Source of the DNA: Chitinophagaceae bacterium
Lineage (GTDB): Bacteria > Bacteroidota > Bacteroidia > Chitinophagales > Chitinophagaceae
Direction of reading: 5' to 3'
Assembly: GCA_016786885.1 (NCBI GenBank)
Contig: JAEUVO010000032.1
Location: 1-44,975 of the forward strand
Length of the DNA: 44,975 bases
The translations under genes were made by a program, and so were the position numbers. The notes under the pieces were generated by a model. That model was given only the letters and a program-made list of their open reading frames with translations, had not been told where the DNA came from and did no database searches. Below are positions 1 to 9,659 of the stretch, piece by piece (within the stretch, counting starts at the first letter, position 1; each line of letters begins with the position of its first letter).

Positions 1-13
1 AAAACCTCTCAAA

Positions 14-406
14 ATGAACATTTACGTAGGAAACCTCAGTTGGAACCTGAAAGATCAGGATTTATCTAACCTTTTCGCTTCACATGGCGAAGTAGCATCT
101 GCAAAGATTGTTACCGACAAATTCACTAATCGCAGCAAAGGCTTTGGCTTTGTAGAAATGCCCAACGATGACCAGGCACAAGCAGCAATCGCTGCGCTGA
201 ATGGTTCAGAAGTTGATGGCCGTAACATTGTTGTCAACGAAAGTCGTCCTAAGCCGGAAGGCGGCGGCGGTGGTGGCTTCAAGAAAAGAAGCTTTGGCAG
301 TGGCGGCGGTGGCGGCTACAAAGGTGGCGGCGGTGGCGGCTACAAAAAAGGTGGCGGCGGCGGCGGTTACAACCGTGACCGTGGTGGATACAATAACGAT
401 TATTAA
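14..406 (+). CDS. Glycine-rich RRM RNA-binding protein
   Basis: This 130-residue protein has one RNA recognition motif and a glycine-rich tail. RNP2 (IYVGNL) is at residues 3-8 and RNP1 (KGFGFVEM) at about 42-49, both with the aromatic residues that stack on RNA bases. From about residue 84 the chain turns into runs of five or six glycines separated by Tyr-Lys or Phe-Lys, ending in Asn/Arg/Tyr-rich sequence. Small Gly-rich RRM proteins of this form are common in Bacteroidota and cyanobacteria, where they are linked to cold response or RNA chaperoning; that role is inferred here. Only 13 bases precede the start, so its promoter lies outside the window. A strong terminator follows. Confidence 0.93.
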   Translation: MNIYVGNLSWNLKDQDLSNLFASHGEVASAKIVTDKFTNRSKGFGFVEMPNDDQAQAAIAALNGSEVDGRNIVVNESRPKPEGGGGGGFKKRSFGSGGGGGYKGGGGGGYKKGGGGGGYNRDRGGYNNDY

Positions 407-434
407 TCAATAACGATATTCACGAAGCTTTAAT

Positions 435-470
435 AAGTCTGGTTCGAAAGAGCCGGACTTTTTTTATTTT
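435..470 (+). terminator. Rho-independent terminator after the RRM gene
   Basis: An 11-bp stem (435-445 with 450-460, G-T wobbles included) closes a GAAA tetraloop at 446-449 and runs straight into seven T residues at 459-465. It lies 29 bases after the RRM stop codon. The next gene starts only 7 bases after the end of the T-rich tract. Confidence 0.9.
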
Positions 471-476
471 CAGAAT

Positions 477-1364
477 ATGAAAGAGAAATTACAACTGTCC
501 TCAATAGTAGCAGGGTGTATGAAATGGGGACAATGGGGTGCCCGTTTTACAACAAGTCAGTTTGCTGATTCTATTGCTGCTTGTATTGATAATGATATAA
601 CCAGTTTTGATCATGCAGATATTTATGGTGACTATACAACTGAAGAAGAATTCGGAGCTGCATTAAACAAACAACCTTCCATTAGGAAAAAAATACAGCT
701 AATTACAAAATGTGGTATTAAGATGCCCGTGGCAGGCAGGCCTTCTAACAAAATAAAATCATACGATACAAGCAGCCAGTATATCATACAATGCGTGGAA
801 AGATCGCTAACCAATCTATACACTGATTATATCGATGTATTTCTGATTCACCGGCCGGATCCTCTGATGAATCCCGAAGAAATCGCTGAAGCTTTTGCCA
901 GGTTAAAACAGCAGGGCAAAGTGTTGCATTTTGGAGTTTCGAACTTTAATCCTTCTCAGACAGAACTGATCAATAAGTATTACCCTGTTGAAATAAACCA
1001 GATCGAAATATCTCTGTTACATCTTGATCCGTTTCATAATGGTCAGCTTGATCAATGCATACATGATAATATTCTGCCGATGGCATGGAGCCCTTTTGGT
1101 GGTGGTTCTTTATTAACTGATTTTTCGTCAGAAAAAAATATGAGAATACAAGCGGCCGTTAATCTATTAAGCCTGAAATATAAATCAAGCTTTGAAAACA
1201 TCCTATTGGCTTTCCTCAGGAAGCACCCTTCGGGAATAATTCCTGTGCTTGGTACATCAAAGGCAGAGCGCCTTATCTCAGCAATACAATCGAAAGAACT
1301 TCAACTTGAAACAGAAGAATGGTTTATGTTATGGGAAGCATCTACAGGTAAACAAATTCCATAA
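477..1364 (+). CDS. Aldo/keto reductase, YdhF-like
   Basis: This 295-residue protein is an NADP(H)-dependent aldo/keto reductase with a TIM-barrel fold. The catalytic tetrad is visible: Asp45 and Tyr50 in FDHADIYG, Lys78 in LITKCG, and His125 in FLIHRPDP. The C-terminal GTSKAERL cofactor-binding stretch and the EEWF ending resemble E. coli YdhF, so YdhF-like is a good subfamily guess. The physiological substrate is unknown. The start codon sits immediately behind the RRM terminator, leaving little room for a separate promoter, so transcription may depend on read-through or on a promoter overlapping the hairpin. It converges with the GMC oxidoreductase gene, 39 bases away. Confidence 0.9.
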   Translation: MKEKLQLSSIVAGCMKWGQWGARFTTSQFADSIAACIDNDITSFDHADIYGDYTTEEEFGAALNKQPSIRKKIQLITKCGIKMPVAGRPSNKIKSYDTSSQYIIQCVERSLTNLYTDYIDVFLIHRPDPLMNPEEIAEAFARLKQQGKVLHFGVSNFNPSQTELINKYYPVEINQIEISLLHLDPFHNGQLDQCIHDNILPMAWSPFGGGSLLTDFSSEKNMRIQAAVNLLSLKYKSSFENILLAFLRKHPSGIIPVLGTSKAERLISAIQSKELQLETEEWFMLWEASTGKQIP

Positions 1365-1403
1365 AACGAACACACAGGTACGGGTACGGCACTTACCTTA
1401 TGC

Positions 1404-2957
1404 TTACATTTTCGCTTTTATATGATCCGAAAGTCTTAATGAAATGGCTACCACTGTAAGAGTTGGGTTAATGGCCCCACCCGTGGCAAAGCATGAAGAT
1501 CCTGCAACATATAAATTGTCAATTCCATGCATCCTGCAATTTGCATCAACAACTCCTTTTTTCGGATCTTCACTCATTCTTGTAGTACCCATATGATGCC
1601 AGCCCCCACTGGTAAAATCAGGCATTGAGCTATCATTTTCATCCCTCAAAAACTCGTAAAGTTTTACCCTTCCAATTCCAGCTGCGCCTACTAATTGTCC
1701 CATTAACTCATTAAGTTTTCTAACAGTGTATTTATCAATAGGCTGCATCGCCCAATGCAAATTTGCCCTGGGAACACCAAGAGCATCCTTCTCATTACTC
1801 AATTCTACCCTGGATGAAGGATTGGGAACCTGCTCAATCCTGGTATATAATTCAAAGGCCTGAAAAATCTTTTCCTCTTTCTTAGATGAGAAACGGTCTA
1901 TTACCCGCTGAAAAAAACTTTTTTTATACGCATCTCCATAATCTGTCTGGTTCTTCTTCAGGCTTTTTCGGGGATCCTCCTCATTCCATGTTCTTACATT
2001 AGACTGTACTTTCTGTGCTAATGGTAATGGGTTAAGTGAAATGGTTCCATTAAGTATCTTAAGCTCTTTTTGCACTTCGGGTACAATAGCCAACTCAGCC
2101 CTTACATTCTCAAATTGATATAATTTCAGTTCATCAGAAGTGTTAAGCCACAATTCTCCCGTTTTTAGTTCAGGATGTTCCATAAAATACCGGCCCACCA
2201 GGTCATTATCATTACCTAATCCGGCTGGCGCCTGTTTATTAGAAGCCAATAATAATCTTGAATTCTGGATAGCACAGCAGGCCAGAATAAAATACTTTGC
2301 TTTGACAGTATGTTCCTTTCCGGCATAGTTCTTAACAGTAACACTTTTAATTGACGATATATTATCTGTTGCCTTTATATCAACAACATTAGCATATGTA
2401 TACAGATGAATGTTTTTCGCATTAACTATAACATCACGGTATTTGGTGCCAAATCTCGTTGGGGGGCTGAAGTGCCACATCTTGTTCCAAACTATTTTGG
2501 GATCCAACGGCAATGGAATACATTTTGGATCTTGTCTCATCCAATAATTTACATCCCATTCATAAATTCCAAGGTCCAATATATTATGTGCAGCAGGATA
2601 AAAAGCATCAAAAGCATCTTTTTTAATGGGCCAACCGCTATTTTCTACCCAATCCCTTACTTCAAAGTCAATATCATCAAATGTTGAACACATCCCTCCC
2701 CAGTGCATGCTACTTCCTCCGAAATAATGAAGCCGGCTTGATTTCATTGGATAATAATTCTGCCCTGTCAGTTTTCCATTATAGAGTTCCTGTACCTGGT
2801 CATCATATTCAAACCCCCCGCCTTCAAGGAGAATTACTTTATGAGAAGTGTTAATCCAATCGAAAGCAATGCTTATTCCTGCAGCTCCGGCACCAATAAT
2901 ACAAATATCACCTTCAATCAGTGATCCATTGTCAAGTTCTCTTGCATCAATATGCAT
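1404..2957 (-). CDS. GMC family FAD-dependent oxidoreductase
   Basis: This 517-residue flavoprotein starts with a Rossmann FAD-binding motif (CIIGAGAAGIS, about residues 20-30) and ends with the GMC C-terminal domain. That domain contains the catalytic-type HHMGTTRM stretch and the closing GGAINPTLT motif that contacts FAD. GMC enzymes oxidise alcohols or sugars; many bacterial ones are the catalytic subunit of membrane-linked sugar or polyol dehydrogenases. The upstream gene, 12 bases away on the same strand, encodes a small Tat-like protein that could be its partner subunit. No signal peptide is visible on the GMC protein, so it might be exported in complex with that partner. The substrate cannot be read from sequence. 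Confidence 0.9.
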   Translation of the reverse strand: MHIDARELDNGSLIEGDICIIGAGAAGISIAFDWINTSHKVILLEGGGFEYDDQVQELYNGKLTGQNYYPMKSSRLHYFGGSSMHWGGMCSTFDDIDFEVRDWVENSGWPIKKDAFDAFYPAAHNILDLGIYEWDVNYWMRQDPKCIPLPLDPKIVWNKMWHFSPPTRFGTKYRDVIVNAKNIHLYTYANVVDIKATDNISSIKSVTVKNYAGKEHTVKAKYFILACCAIQNSRLLLASNKQAPAGLGNDNDLVGRYFMEHPELKTGELWLNTSDELKLYQFENVRAELAIVPEVQKELKILNGTISLNPLPLAQKVQSNVRTWNEEDPRKSLKKNQTDYGDAYKKSFFQRVIDRFSSKKEEKIFQAFELYTRIEQVPNPSSRVELSNEKDALGVPRANLHWAMQPIDKYTVRKLNELMGQLVGAAGIGRVKLYEFLRDENDSSMPDFTSGGWHHMGTTRMSEDPKKGVVDANCRMHGIDNLYVAGSSCFATGGAINPTLTVVAISLRLSDHIKAKM

Positions 2958-2969
2958 ATTTTTAAAATT

Positions 2970-3365
2970 CTAGGTGGTTAATGAAAAGAGTGCACACTGC
3001 CGGGCCTCTGTAATAGTAATGATCCATCCCTTTTCCACAATTGTTTTATAAGCCCGAAATTCTTCAAGTGTTTTTTTATTCAACAACTCTGCTACTGCAG
3101 ATTTATCTGATGAATCAATTTTCTTTCCGGTATTGTCGGTTAAGAGTAACTGCGTTAATTTATCCTTATCATTCTCCCCTTTTACCCTGCTTCTGTAGCT
3201 ATCTCCTATTAACCGGATTTCAGCCTCAACACAAAACTGTCCAAGAATTTCCGGCATAACCAGTGGGTGGTATGATTTTCTATTTCTCCGGCTGAAATAA
3301 ACTATCGGGACTGTTGCAACTACCGCAGTGGCAGCGGCAGCCAAGATGAAAGTTCTCCTTTTCAT
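2970..3365 (-). CDS. Small Tat-signal-like protein, probable GMC partner
   Basis: The protein has 131 residues from the ATG at 3365; the longer reading frame would need a TTG start at 3404. The N-terminus MKRRTFILAAAATAVVATV looks like a short twin-arginine or ordinary signal sequence with one hydrophobic segment, then YFSRRNRK. The mature part is about 100 residues and ends in a GWIITITEARQCAL stretch. That ending is reminiscent of small subunits that accompany FAD-dependent sugar dehydrogenases, but I cannot assign a family firmly. It lies 12 bases upstream of the GMC oxidoreductase and is almost certainly co-transcribed with it. Inference: it carries the catalytic subunit to or across the membrane. 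Confidence 0.6.
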   Translation of the reverse strand: MKRRTFILAAAATAVVATVPIVYFSRRNRKSYHPLVMPEILGQFCVEAEIRLIGDSYRSRVKGENDKDKLTQLLLTDNTGKKIDSSDKSAVAELLNKKTLEEFRAYKTIVEKGWIITITEARQCALFSLTT

Positions 3366-3494
3366 AGATAAGCCACAAAATAATTTTAATATTTCATAGG
3401 ACAAAATATAGGCACACTTGTACCTAAACTTTATTTTCCAAAGCTAAGAAGAAGTATTTTTACGACAAGGATAAGCCGATTTCCGTTTAAAATA

Positions 3495-4217
3495 TTATTG
3501 TACTTTTTTAACGCTGCCGGCCCCGCTGACTTTTTGATTAACAGTAGCATTTCCTTTATACTTAACATCCGCTGCACCTGTTACCCTAACATCTAACTTT
3601 ACACTGGCAAAAACTTCAGCGTCTCCGGCACCTGATATTTCTACATCAACATTCTCTGCAAGCAAATCAAAACATTTAATATCAGTACTGCCTGATCCAT
3701 CGGCCACAAAATCCCTCGTTTCTCCTCTTAAAGAGATTGTGCCTGCCCCCGACACATTGGCCTCAATTTTTGGAGCCTTCATATCCATTTTTATATCACT
3801 GGCCCCTGATAGGTCGATTGAAATCTCTTCAGCACTGTTTATTTTATTTTCACCGAAAATGTCACAAGCTCCGGAAGCTTTAAAATGTGTAAAAACAGGG
3901 CTGCTAACAAATACTTTTATGGATCTGGAAGGTTTTAAATTGATACCCCTTTTTTGGTAAATCTCCAGCATACCACCATCATTATCTATTATTATATATT
4001 CCTGCAAATTTTCATCTGCTTCCACCCTTATCGATGCTACAGAGTCTTGCCGTACATATACGTCAATTGAGCCACTCACATGCACCCCGTCAAACTGACC
4101 TGCCGAACGATTCTCTGTTTTTACAGTTCCATTTCCCCGAATCCTCTTACCGAATACCTCCCTGCAAGAACTGAAGAACAGCACAGAAAAAACTGCCAGA
4201 AAAAATGTACGTTTCAT
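3495..4217 (-). CDS. DUF2807 (head GIN domain) lipoprotein
   Basis: This 240-residue secreted protein begins with a lipoprotein signal peptide ending FFSSC (lipidated Cys18). The rest is a repetitive beta structure with recurring SGA(G/S)D/T turns (SGACDIF, SGASDIK, SGAGTIS, SGAGDAE, TGAADVK, SGAGSVK). That is the hallmark of the DUF2807 or putative auto-transporter adhesin, head GIN domain family, which is abundant in Bacteroidota. These proteins sit in the cell envelope and their function is not established. It is divergent from guaA across a 162-base gap and downstream of no obvious operon partner. Confidence 0.88.
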   Translation of the reverse strand: MKRTFFLAVFSVLFFSSCREVFGKRIRGNGTVKTENRSAGQFDGVHVSGSIDVYVRQDSVASIRVEADENLQEYIIIDNDGGMLEIYQKRGINLKPSRSIKVFVSSPVFTHFKASGACDIFGENKINSAEEISIDLSGASDIKMDMKAPKIEANVSGAGTISLRGETRDFVADGSGSTDIKCFDLLAENVDVEISGAGDAEVFASVKLDVRVTGAADVKYKGNATVNQKVSGAGSVKKVQ

Positions 4218-4364
4218 ATTGTTATTGTTTGAGATACTAAAATTACCAAGCTTTAGCCGGTTTTCTTAAACTTTGACGTTTCTGATAAAAAAGGGGTTAC
4301 ACAAAGGAACAGGGATTCAGTTAATTCCGGGTCAGCTACTCCCTTAACCTCACCCGGTTTTCTT

Positions 4365-4372
4365 TACCTTCG
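4365..4372 (+). promoter_or_regulatory. Possible -7 promoter box for guaA
   Basis: The octamer TACCTTCG matches the Bacteroidota -7 consensus TAnnTTTG at all but one fixed position. It ends 7 bases before the guaA ATG, which would give a nearly leaderless transcript. No clear -33 TTTG is seen at the usual spacing, so this is tentative. Confidence 0.35.
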
Positions 4373-4379
4373 CAGCATC

Positions 4380-5915
4380 ATGACGGAAAAGATACTCATC
4401 CTCGATTTTGGTTCCCAATATACCCAACTGATTGCCCGTGCTGTGAGAGAAGCCAGCGTTTATTGTGAAATAATCCCTTACCATAAGAATTTTGAGTTCG
4501 AACCCGGCCTGAAGGGAATTATACTTTCCGGATCCCCTTTTTCTGTGAATGAAGAGAAAGCCCCTGATGTAAATGTGCAGCAGTTTATCACCAAAGTCCC
4601 TGTATTAGGGGTATGCTACGGCGCCCAACTGACGGCAAAACGTTTTGGTGGCATTGTGGCAAAAAGTAATAAAAGAGAATATGGCAGGGCTATTTTACAA
4701 CGAAAAAAGGAAGATATATTACTTAAGGATGTATCTCCCCAAAGCCAGGTATGGATGAGCCATAGTGATACTATCAAAGAGCTACCAGTGGGATTTGAGT
4801 TGTTAGCTGACACGGAGAGTATTCCTGTTGCGGCTTTTAAAAAGAACGGAGGTGATTCCAACCCTTTATACGGTGTTCAATTTCACCCGGAAGTGTATCA
4901 TTCAAAAGAAGGAAAGAAAATTCTCAAAAACTTTCTTGTAAATATCTGTGGTTGCAGCCAAAACTGGACTCCCGCCCATTTCATAACTGATACAGTGGCT
5001 TCTTTAAGGAACCAAATTGGCGACAGAAAAGTGATTATGGCCTTGAGTGGAGGTGTTGACTCTACAGTCGCTGCCACACTCATACATAAAGCCATAGGCG
5101 ACAGATTATATGGAATATTTGTAGATAACGGGGTGCTAAGGAAAAATGAATTTGAATCAGTCCTAAAAATGTATGACCAGCTTGGCCTGAATGTAAAAGG
5201 TATTGATGCCAAAGAACATTTTTACACCAAACTGGCAGGTAAAACAGACCCCGAGACCAAAAGAAAGATCATTGGCAGTTCATTTATTGACATATTCCAG
5301 GAAGAAGCAAAAAAGATTGATGGAATTGGTTTACTCGGGCAAGGAACTATTTATCCTGATGTGATTGAGAGTGTGTCAGTACATGGCCCGTCTGTTACTA
5401 TAAAATCTCACCATAATGTAGGTGGCCTGCCTGAACATCTTCACCTGGAGCTGGTGGAGCCATTGCGTTCCCTCTTTAAAGATGAAGTAAGAAAAGTTGG
5501 TCGTGAATTGGGTATACCCACAGATATGATTGACCGGCATCCTTTTCCCGGGCCTGGTCTCGCCATCCGGATTTTAGGAGAAATCACTGAAGAAAAGGTA
5601 CAGTTGTTGCAGGAAGCTGATCATTTATACATAAAAGCACTGAAGGATAACAATTTGTATGCAACGGTTTGGCAGGCTGGCGCTATCTTACTCCCGGTAA
5701 AAAGCGTTGGAGTAATGGGCGACGAAAGAACTTATGAATATACAGTGGCATTGAGGGCAGTAACAAGTGTGGATGGAATGACAGCTGACTGGGCACATTT
5801 ACCCTTTGAATTCTTAGCCAATATTTCCAATGAGATCATTAATAATGTAAGAGGCATTAACCGGGTGGTATATGATATCAGCAGTAAGCCACCTGCAACA
5901 ATCGAATGGGAATAG
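4380..5915 (+). CDS. guaA: GMP synthase (glutamine-hydrolysing)
   Basis: This 511-residue enzyme converts XMP, ATP and glutamine to GMP in purine synthesis. The N-terminal class I amidotransferase domain carries the catalytic triad Cys79 (GVCYGAQ), His169 and Glu171 (FHPEVYH). The ATP-pyrophosphatase domain begins with the P-loop SGGVDS at about 223-228. The C-terminal dimerisation domain ends with the conserved [11 protein letters not shown]. Length and motifs are complete. It heads a co-directional set with the periplasmic-binding-like protein (24 bases downstream), the Lhr-like helicase and PdeM. Confidence 0.98.
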   Translation: MTEKILILDFGSQYTQLIARAVREASVYCEIIPYHKNFEFEPGLKGIILSGSPFSVNEEKAPDVNVQQFITKVPVLGVCYGAQLTAKRFGGIVAKSNKREYGRAILQRKKEDILLKDVSPQSQVWMSHSDTIKELPVGFELLADTESIPVAAFKKNGGDSNPLYGVQFHPEVYHSKEGKKILKNFLVNICGCSQNWTPAHFITDTVASLRNQIGDRKVIMALSGGVDSTVAATLIHKAIGDRLYGIFVDNGVLRKNEFESVLKMYDQLGLNVKGIDAKEHFYTKLAGKTDPETKRKIIGSSFIDIFQEEAKKIDGIGLLGQGTIYPDVIESVSVHGPSVTIKSHHNVGGLPEHLHLELVEPLRSLFKDEVRKVGRELGIPTDMIDRHPFPGPGLAIRILGEITEEKVQLLQEADHLYIKALKDNNLYATVWQAGAILLPVKSVGVMGDERTYEYTVALRAVTSVDGMTADWAHLPFEFLANISNEIINNVRGINRVVYDISSKPPATIEWE

Positions 5916-5939
5916 CCAGTATTTGCAAAACATATATCT

Positions 5940-7115
5940 ATGAGAATTTATTTTTTTGCTTCACTTGTCTTACTTACCATCTTTCAGGACCTGAAAGCAC
6001 AGGATTCCATACCTAAACATAAGATTGCCATTTTTGCTCCCTTATATCTTGATTCTGCATTTGGTGCAGCAAATGAATATCGCTATGCAAAAAATGTCTT
6101 CCCGAAATTCATCAACCCCGGATTAGAGTTCTACGAAGGAGCCCAGCTGGCCCTGGATTCTTTGAATAAAGAAAAAGCCAATCTTGAAATACATGTATTT
6201 GATACCCGTTCTGCAACCGAGACAGTATCTCAACAGTTAAGTAAGCCAGAACTAAAAAATGTTGAGTTAATTATCGCCTATTGTTCAGGTGCAGAAGTAA
6301 AAACATTCGCAGATGCCGGTTTGCAAAAAAATATACCCATTATTAATGTAAATTTTCCCACTGACGGGGGAGTAACAAGTAATCCCTTTTTTGTAATGCT
6401 GAATTCCACTCTAAAAACCCAATGTGAAGGTATTTACAGGCATATACAGAAATATTATTCCTTAAATCCGATAATTGTTTTTCGCAAAAAGGGACAATTA
6501 GAAGATAGAATTAAAATATATTTTGATGAATTTGGGAAAAACACTCTCTCTATACCGCTGAAACTAAAATATGTTGATCTGACAGATAGTTTTACCGTAA
6601 ATCAGTTGACCCCATACTTAGATACAACTAGTCAAACTTTATGCGTTGCAGGAAGCCTGGACGAAAATTTTGGCAAACGACTGGCATTACATCTTGCTGT
6701 GCTAAAGAAACAAAAATACAAAGCTGCTGTCATGGGCATGCCCACCTGGGATGCTATAAAAGACTTCACAAAACCTGAGTACAAAGGCATTGAAATCATA
6801 TACAGCACTCCTTTTTATAATCCCAGAACTGATAAGGTAAGCATGAGCATTACCGATTATTTCAGCACAAAAATGTATGCCCGCCCAAGTGATATGGTAA
6901 TGAGAGGATACGAAACTGTTTGGCGTTTTGGCAAACTATTGATGCAATATAAATCAGACATTGCCTCTAACCTTACAAGAAAGGAATACAATATTTTCAG
7001 GGAATTTGATATACAGCCAGTTCTCAATAAGCAAAGCATGACATTAGATTACTTTGAAAATAAAAAACTATACTTCCTTAAGTGGCAGGATGGGATAATA
7101 AAATCTGTAAATTAA
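5940..7115 (+). CDS. Periplasmic-binding-fold (type 1) secreted protein
   Basis: This 391-residue protein has a signal peptide (cleavage likely after DLKAQ, about residue 21), followed by a type 1 periplasmic-binding-like fold. It begins with HKIAIFAPLYLDSAF and includes a ligand-pocket-like FYEGAQLALDSL segment. It resembles the substrate-binding proteins of branched-chain amino acid ABC transporters. In Bacteroidota such domains often occur in LysM-linked cell-wall proteins rather than transporters; here no LysM domain and no permease genes are present. The ligand is unknown. It follows guaA by 24 bases and precedes the helicase gene by 38 bases, so it may share their transcript. Confidence 0.75.
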   Translation: MRIYFFASLVLLTIFQDLKAQDSIPKHKIAIFAPLYLDSAFGAANEYRYAKNVFPKFINPGLEFYEGAQLALDSLNKEKANLEIHVFDTRSATETVSQQLSKPELKNVELIIAYCSGAEVKTFADAGLQKNIPIINVNFPTDGGVTSNPFFVMLNSTLKTQCEGIYRHIQKYYSLNPIIVFRKKGQLEDRIKIYFDEFGKNTLSIPLKLKYVDLTDSFTVNQLTPYLDTTSQTLCVAGSLDENFGKRLALHLAVLKKQKYKAAVMGMPTWDAIKDFTKPEYKGIEIIYSTPFYNPRTDKVSMSITDYFSTKMYARPSDMVMRGYETVWRFGKLLMQYKSDIASNLTRKEYNIFREFDIQPVLNKQSMTLDYFENKKLYFLKWQDGIIKSVN

Positions 7116-7153
7116 TTTATTCATAATCTTGTGTCTGAATTTCGATATAGATA

Positions 7154-9628
7154 GTGCTACAATCTAAAGGATATACTATTATTACAGGTTGGCTTGAAAC
7201 AAAAGGTTTCAGGCCTTTTTTATTCCAGGAACAAACATGGGAAAGAATAATTAAAAAGGAAAGTGGTCTTGTAAATGCTCCGACTGGTTGTGGCAAAACT
7301 TATTCTGTATTTCTTGGTGCTATCATTGATTTTATCAACCACAATCCAGAATCGTATACCACTAAAAGTAATGCCGGCCTGCAGCTTTTATGGGTTACCC
7401 CTCTCAGAGCTCTGGCGAAAGATATTGGCAGGGCAATGGAAGAAGTGATCCGGGAGCTGGGTATGAAATGGAAGATTGGAATAAGAAACGGTGATACATC
7501 TGTTGCAGAAAGAAATAAGCAAAAAAAGCAAATACCTGAGGTTCTTATTATTACTCCCGAAAGCTTACACTTATTACTGGCCCAAAAAGGATATCCGGAA
7601 ACATTCCGGACATTAAAAATATTGGCTGTTGATGAATGGCATGAATTACTGGGAAGTAAACGAGGAGTACAAGTTGAGTTGGCCGTATCAAGAATTGTCA
7701 ACAGCCAATGGTCATTGGAAAATACAAAGCCATCTGTATGGGGAATTTCTGCTACTATTGGCAATCTTGAAGAAGCAAAAGAGGTTCTTCTTTGTCCATT
7801 AAATAAAACTGGAATAATTGTAAGGGCAACGATTAAGAAAGAACTTGAGATTGAGTCTGTTTTTCCAGACGAGATAGAAAAATTTCCCTGGGCAGGGCAC
7901 CTTGGAATTAAGCTGGCCAATAAAATAATCCCCATTATTCAGCAAAGCCGCACTACACTCATTTTTATCAATACAAGAGGGATGAGTGAAACGTGGTACC
8001 AGACCTTATTAAATGTATGTCCTGACCTTGCAGGCTCAATTGCACTGCACCATGGCTCTATTGATATGGAATTAAGAACATGGATAGAAGACAACCTGCA
8101 TAGCGGAAATCTTAAGGCTGTCGTTTGTACCGCAAGCCTGGATTTAGGCGTTGATTTTCGTCCTGTGGAAACAGTTATTCAGGTTGGTTCTCCAAAAGGA
8201 GTCGCCAGGTTTCTTCAGCGGGCAGGTCGCAGTGGTCATAGTCCTGATGCAACAAGTAAGATCTATTTTCTTCCCACACATTCTCTTGAACTGATAGAAG
8301 CAGCAGCGCTCAAGTCTGCAGTTAAAGAAAATATGATTGAAAGCCGGGACCCGATGATGCTTTGCTACGACGTGTTGCTTCAATACCTTAATACTATTGC
8401 TATTTCAGACGGTTTTAGTCCTCATGAAACATTCAAAGAAATCACTTCTACTCATTGCTACCAGAATTTAACACAAGAAGAATGGGAACAGATATTGCAT
8501 TTTATTACAGAAGGTGGAAATGCTATGCACCAGTACGACGATTTTAAAAAAGTGGAAATAGAGGACGGTATCTGCAAAATAAAAAGCCGGAAAATTGCTA
8601 TGCGACATCGCATGCATATTGGAACAATTGTCAGCGATGCTATGCTTAAAGTGAAATTCCTGGGCGGCGGTTACATCGGGGTGATTGAAGAATATTTCAT
8701 TTCCAGGCTTGAGCCGGGAGATGTGTTTACCCTGGCGGGGAGAAACCTCGAATTTGTCATGATAAAAGATATGACTGCATTGGTCAGAAAATCAGCTAAA
8801 AAGAAATCAATTATTCCAAGCTGGGTGGGTGGACGAATGCCGTTAAGTGCCAACATGGGTAAGAAATTAAGGGCAACATTGAACCAAATGGCGACAAAAC
8901 AACGGTCACAAACTGAGGAGTTGGAAATATTAGAACCACTTTTTGAGTTGCAAAGACAACTTTCACATGTGCCTAAGGAAAATGAGCTATTAATTGAGCA
9001 AATCGAGACAAAAGACGGTTTCCATCTTTTTGTGTATCCATTTGAAGGAAGGCTGGTGCATGAAGCGATGGCAGCAATTCTTGCCTACAGGATCAGTCGT
9101 ATCAGGCCCATAACTTTTTCATTTGCCATGAACGATTATGGGTTTGAGCTGTTGAGCGATCAGCCCATTCCAGTAGATGATACGAATGTGTATGACCTGT
9201 TTTCCCCTGAGGATTTGCTAAACGATATTCAGCGAAGCGTAAATAATACTGAAATGGCCAAAAGAAAATTCAGGGATGTGGCTGTTATCGGCGGTCTTAT
9301 TTTCCAGGGTATGCCGGGAGAAAAGAAAAAAGCAAGGCATTTGCAATCATCCGCTTCATTGTTGTTTAATGTTTTCAGTGAATATGATCCCGGCAATCTT
9401 TTGCTCCGGCAATCTTACCAGGAAGTGCTGGATCAGCAAATGGAGGAAGCGAGGCTAAGGGATATGCTGCAAAGAATTCAGCAATCAGATATTATAATTA
9501 CTTTCCCGCAACAGCTTACACCTTTCTGCTTCCCCATTAAAGTAGATAGTATGCGGGAAGACCTTTCTTCTGAAAAACTGGAAGACAGGGTAAGAAAAAT
9601 GCAACAGCAACTGGAAACAGGAAAATAG
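7154..9628 (+). CDS. Ligase-associated Lhr-like DEXH-box DNA helicase
   Basis: This 824-residue superfamily 2 helicase starts at a GTG codon; no better ATG precedes the first helicase motif. Walker A is APTGCGKT at residues 42-49, motif II is DEWH at about 176, motif III is SATIGN, and motif VI is QRAGRSGH. These are followed by a winged-helix and Lhr-type C-terminal region. The length and architecture match the ligase-associated DNA damage response DEXH-box helicase. That gene usually sits with an ATP-dependent ligase, an exonuclease and the phosphoesterase PdeM. PdeM is directly downstream (31 bases), but the ligase and exonuclease are not in this window. Confidence 0.92.
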   Translation: MLQSKGYTIITGWLETKGFRPFLFQEQTWERIIKKESGLVNAPTGCGKTYSVFLGAIIDFINHNPESYTTKSNAGLQLLWVTPLRALAKDIGRAMEEVIRELGMKWKIGIRNGDTSVAERNKQKKQIPEVLIITPESLHLLLAQKGYPETFRTLKILAVDEWHELLGSKRGVQVELAVSRIVNSQWSLENTKPSVWGISATIGNLEEAKEVLLCPLNKTGIIVRATIKKELEIESVFPDEIEKFPWAGHLGIKLANKIIPIIQQSRTTLIFINTRGMSETWYQTLLNVCPDLAGSIALHHGSIDMELRTWIEDNLHSGNLKAVVCTASLDLGVDFRPVETVIQVGSPKGVARFLQRAGRSGHSPDATSKIYFLPTHSLELIEAAALKSAVKENMIESRDPMMLCYDVLLQYLNTIAISDGFSPHETFKEITSTHCYQNLTQEEWEQILHFITEGGNAMHQYDDFKKVEIEDGICKIKSRKIAMRHRMHIGTIVSDAMLKVKFLGGGYIGVIEEYFISRLEPGDVFTLAGRNLEFVMIKDMTALVRKSAKKKSIIPSWVGGRMPLSANMGKKLRATLNQMATKQRSQTEELEILEPLFELQRQLSHVPKENELLIEQIETKDGFHLFVYPFEGRLVHEAMAAILAYRISRIRPITFSFAMNDYGFELLSDQPIPVDDTNVYDLFSPEDLLNDIQRSVNNTEMAKRKFRDVAVIGGLIFQGMPGEKKKARHLQSSASLLFNVFSEYDPGNLLLRQSYQEVLDQQMEEARLRDMLQRIQQSDIIITFPQQLTPFCFPIKVDSMREDLSSEKLEDRVRKMQQQLETGK

Positions 9629-9637
9629 TTTTTTATA

Positions 9638-9645
9638 TAGATTTG
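9638..9645 (+). promoter_or_regulatory. Possible -7 box ahead of pdeM
   Basis: TAGATTTG is an exact match to the Bacteroidota -7 consensus TAnnTTTG and lies 14 bases before the pdeM ATG, just after the helicase stop. No good -33 element is seen, so pdeM may have both its own weak promoter and read-through from the helicase gene. Confidence 0.4.
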
Positions 9646-9659
9646 CCAGTCATTTTTTC

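Noticed and set aside
55..282. Minus-strand open frame with a poly-Pro stretch opposite the RRM gene
   Set aside because: It is the antisense reading of the glycine codons and lacks any independent support.
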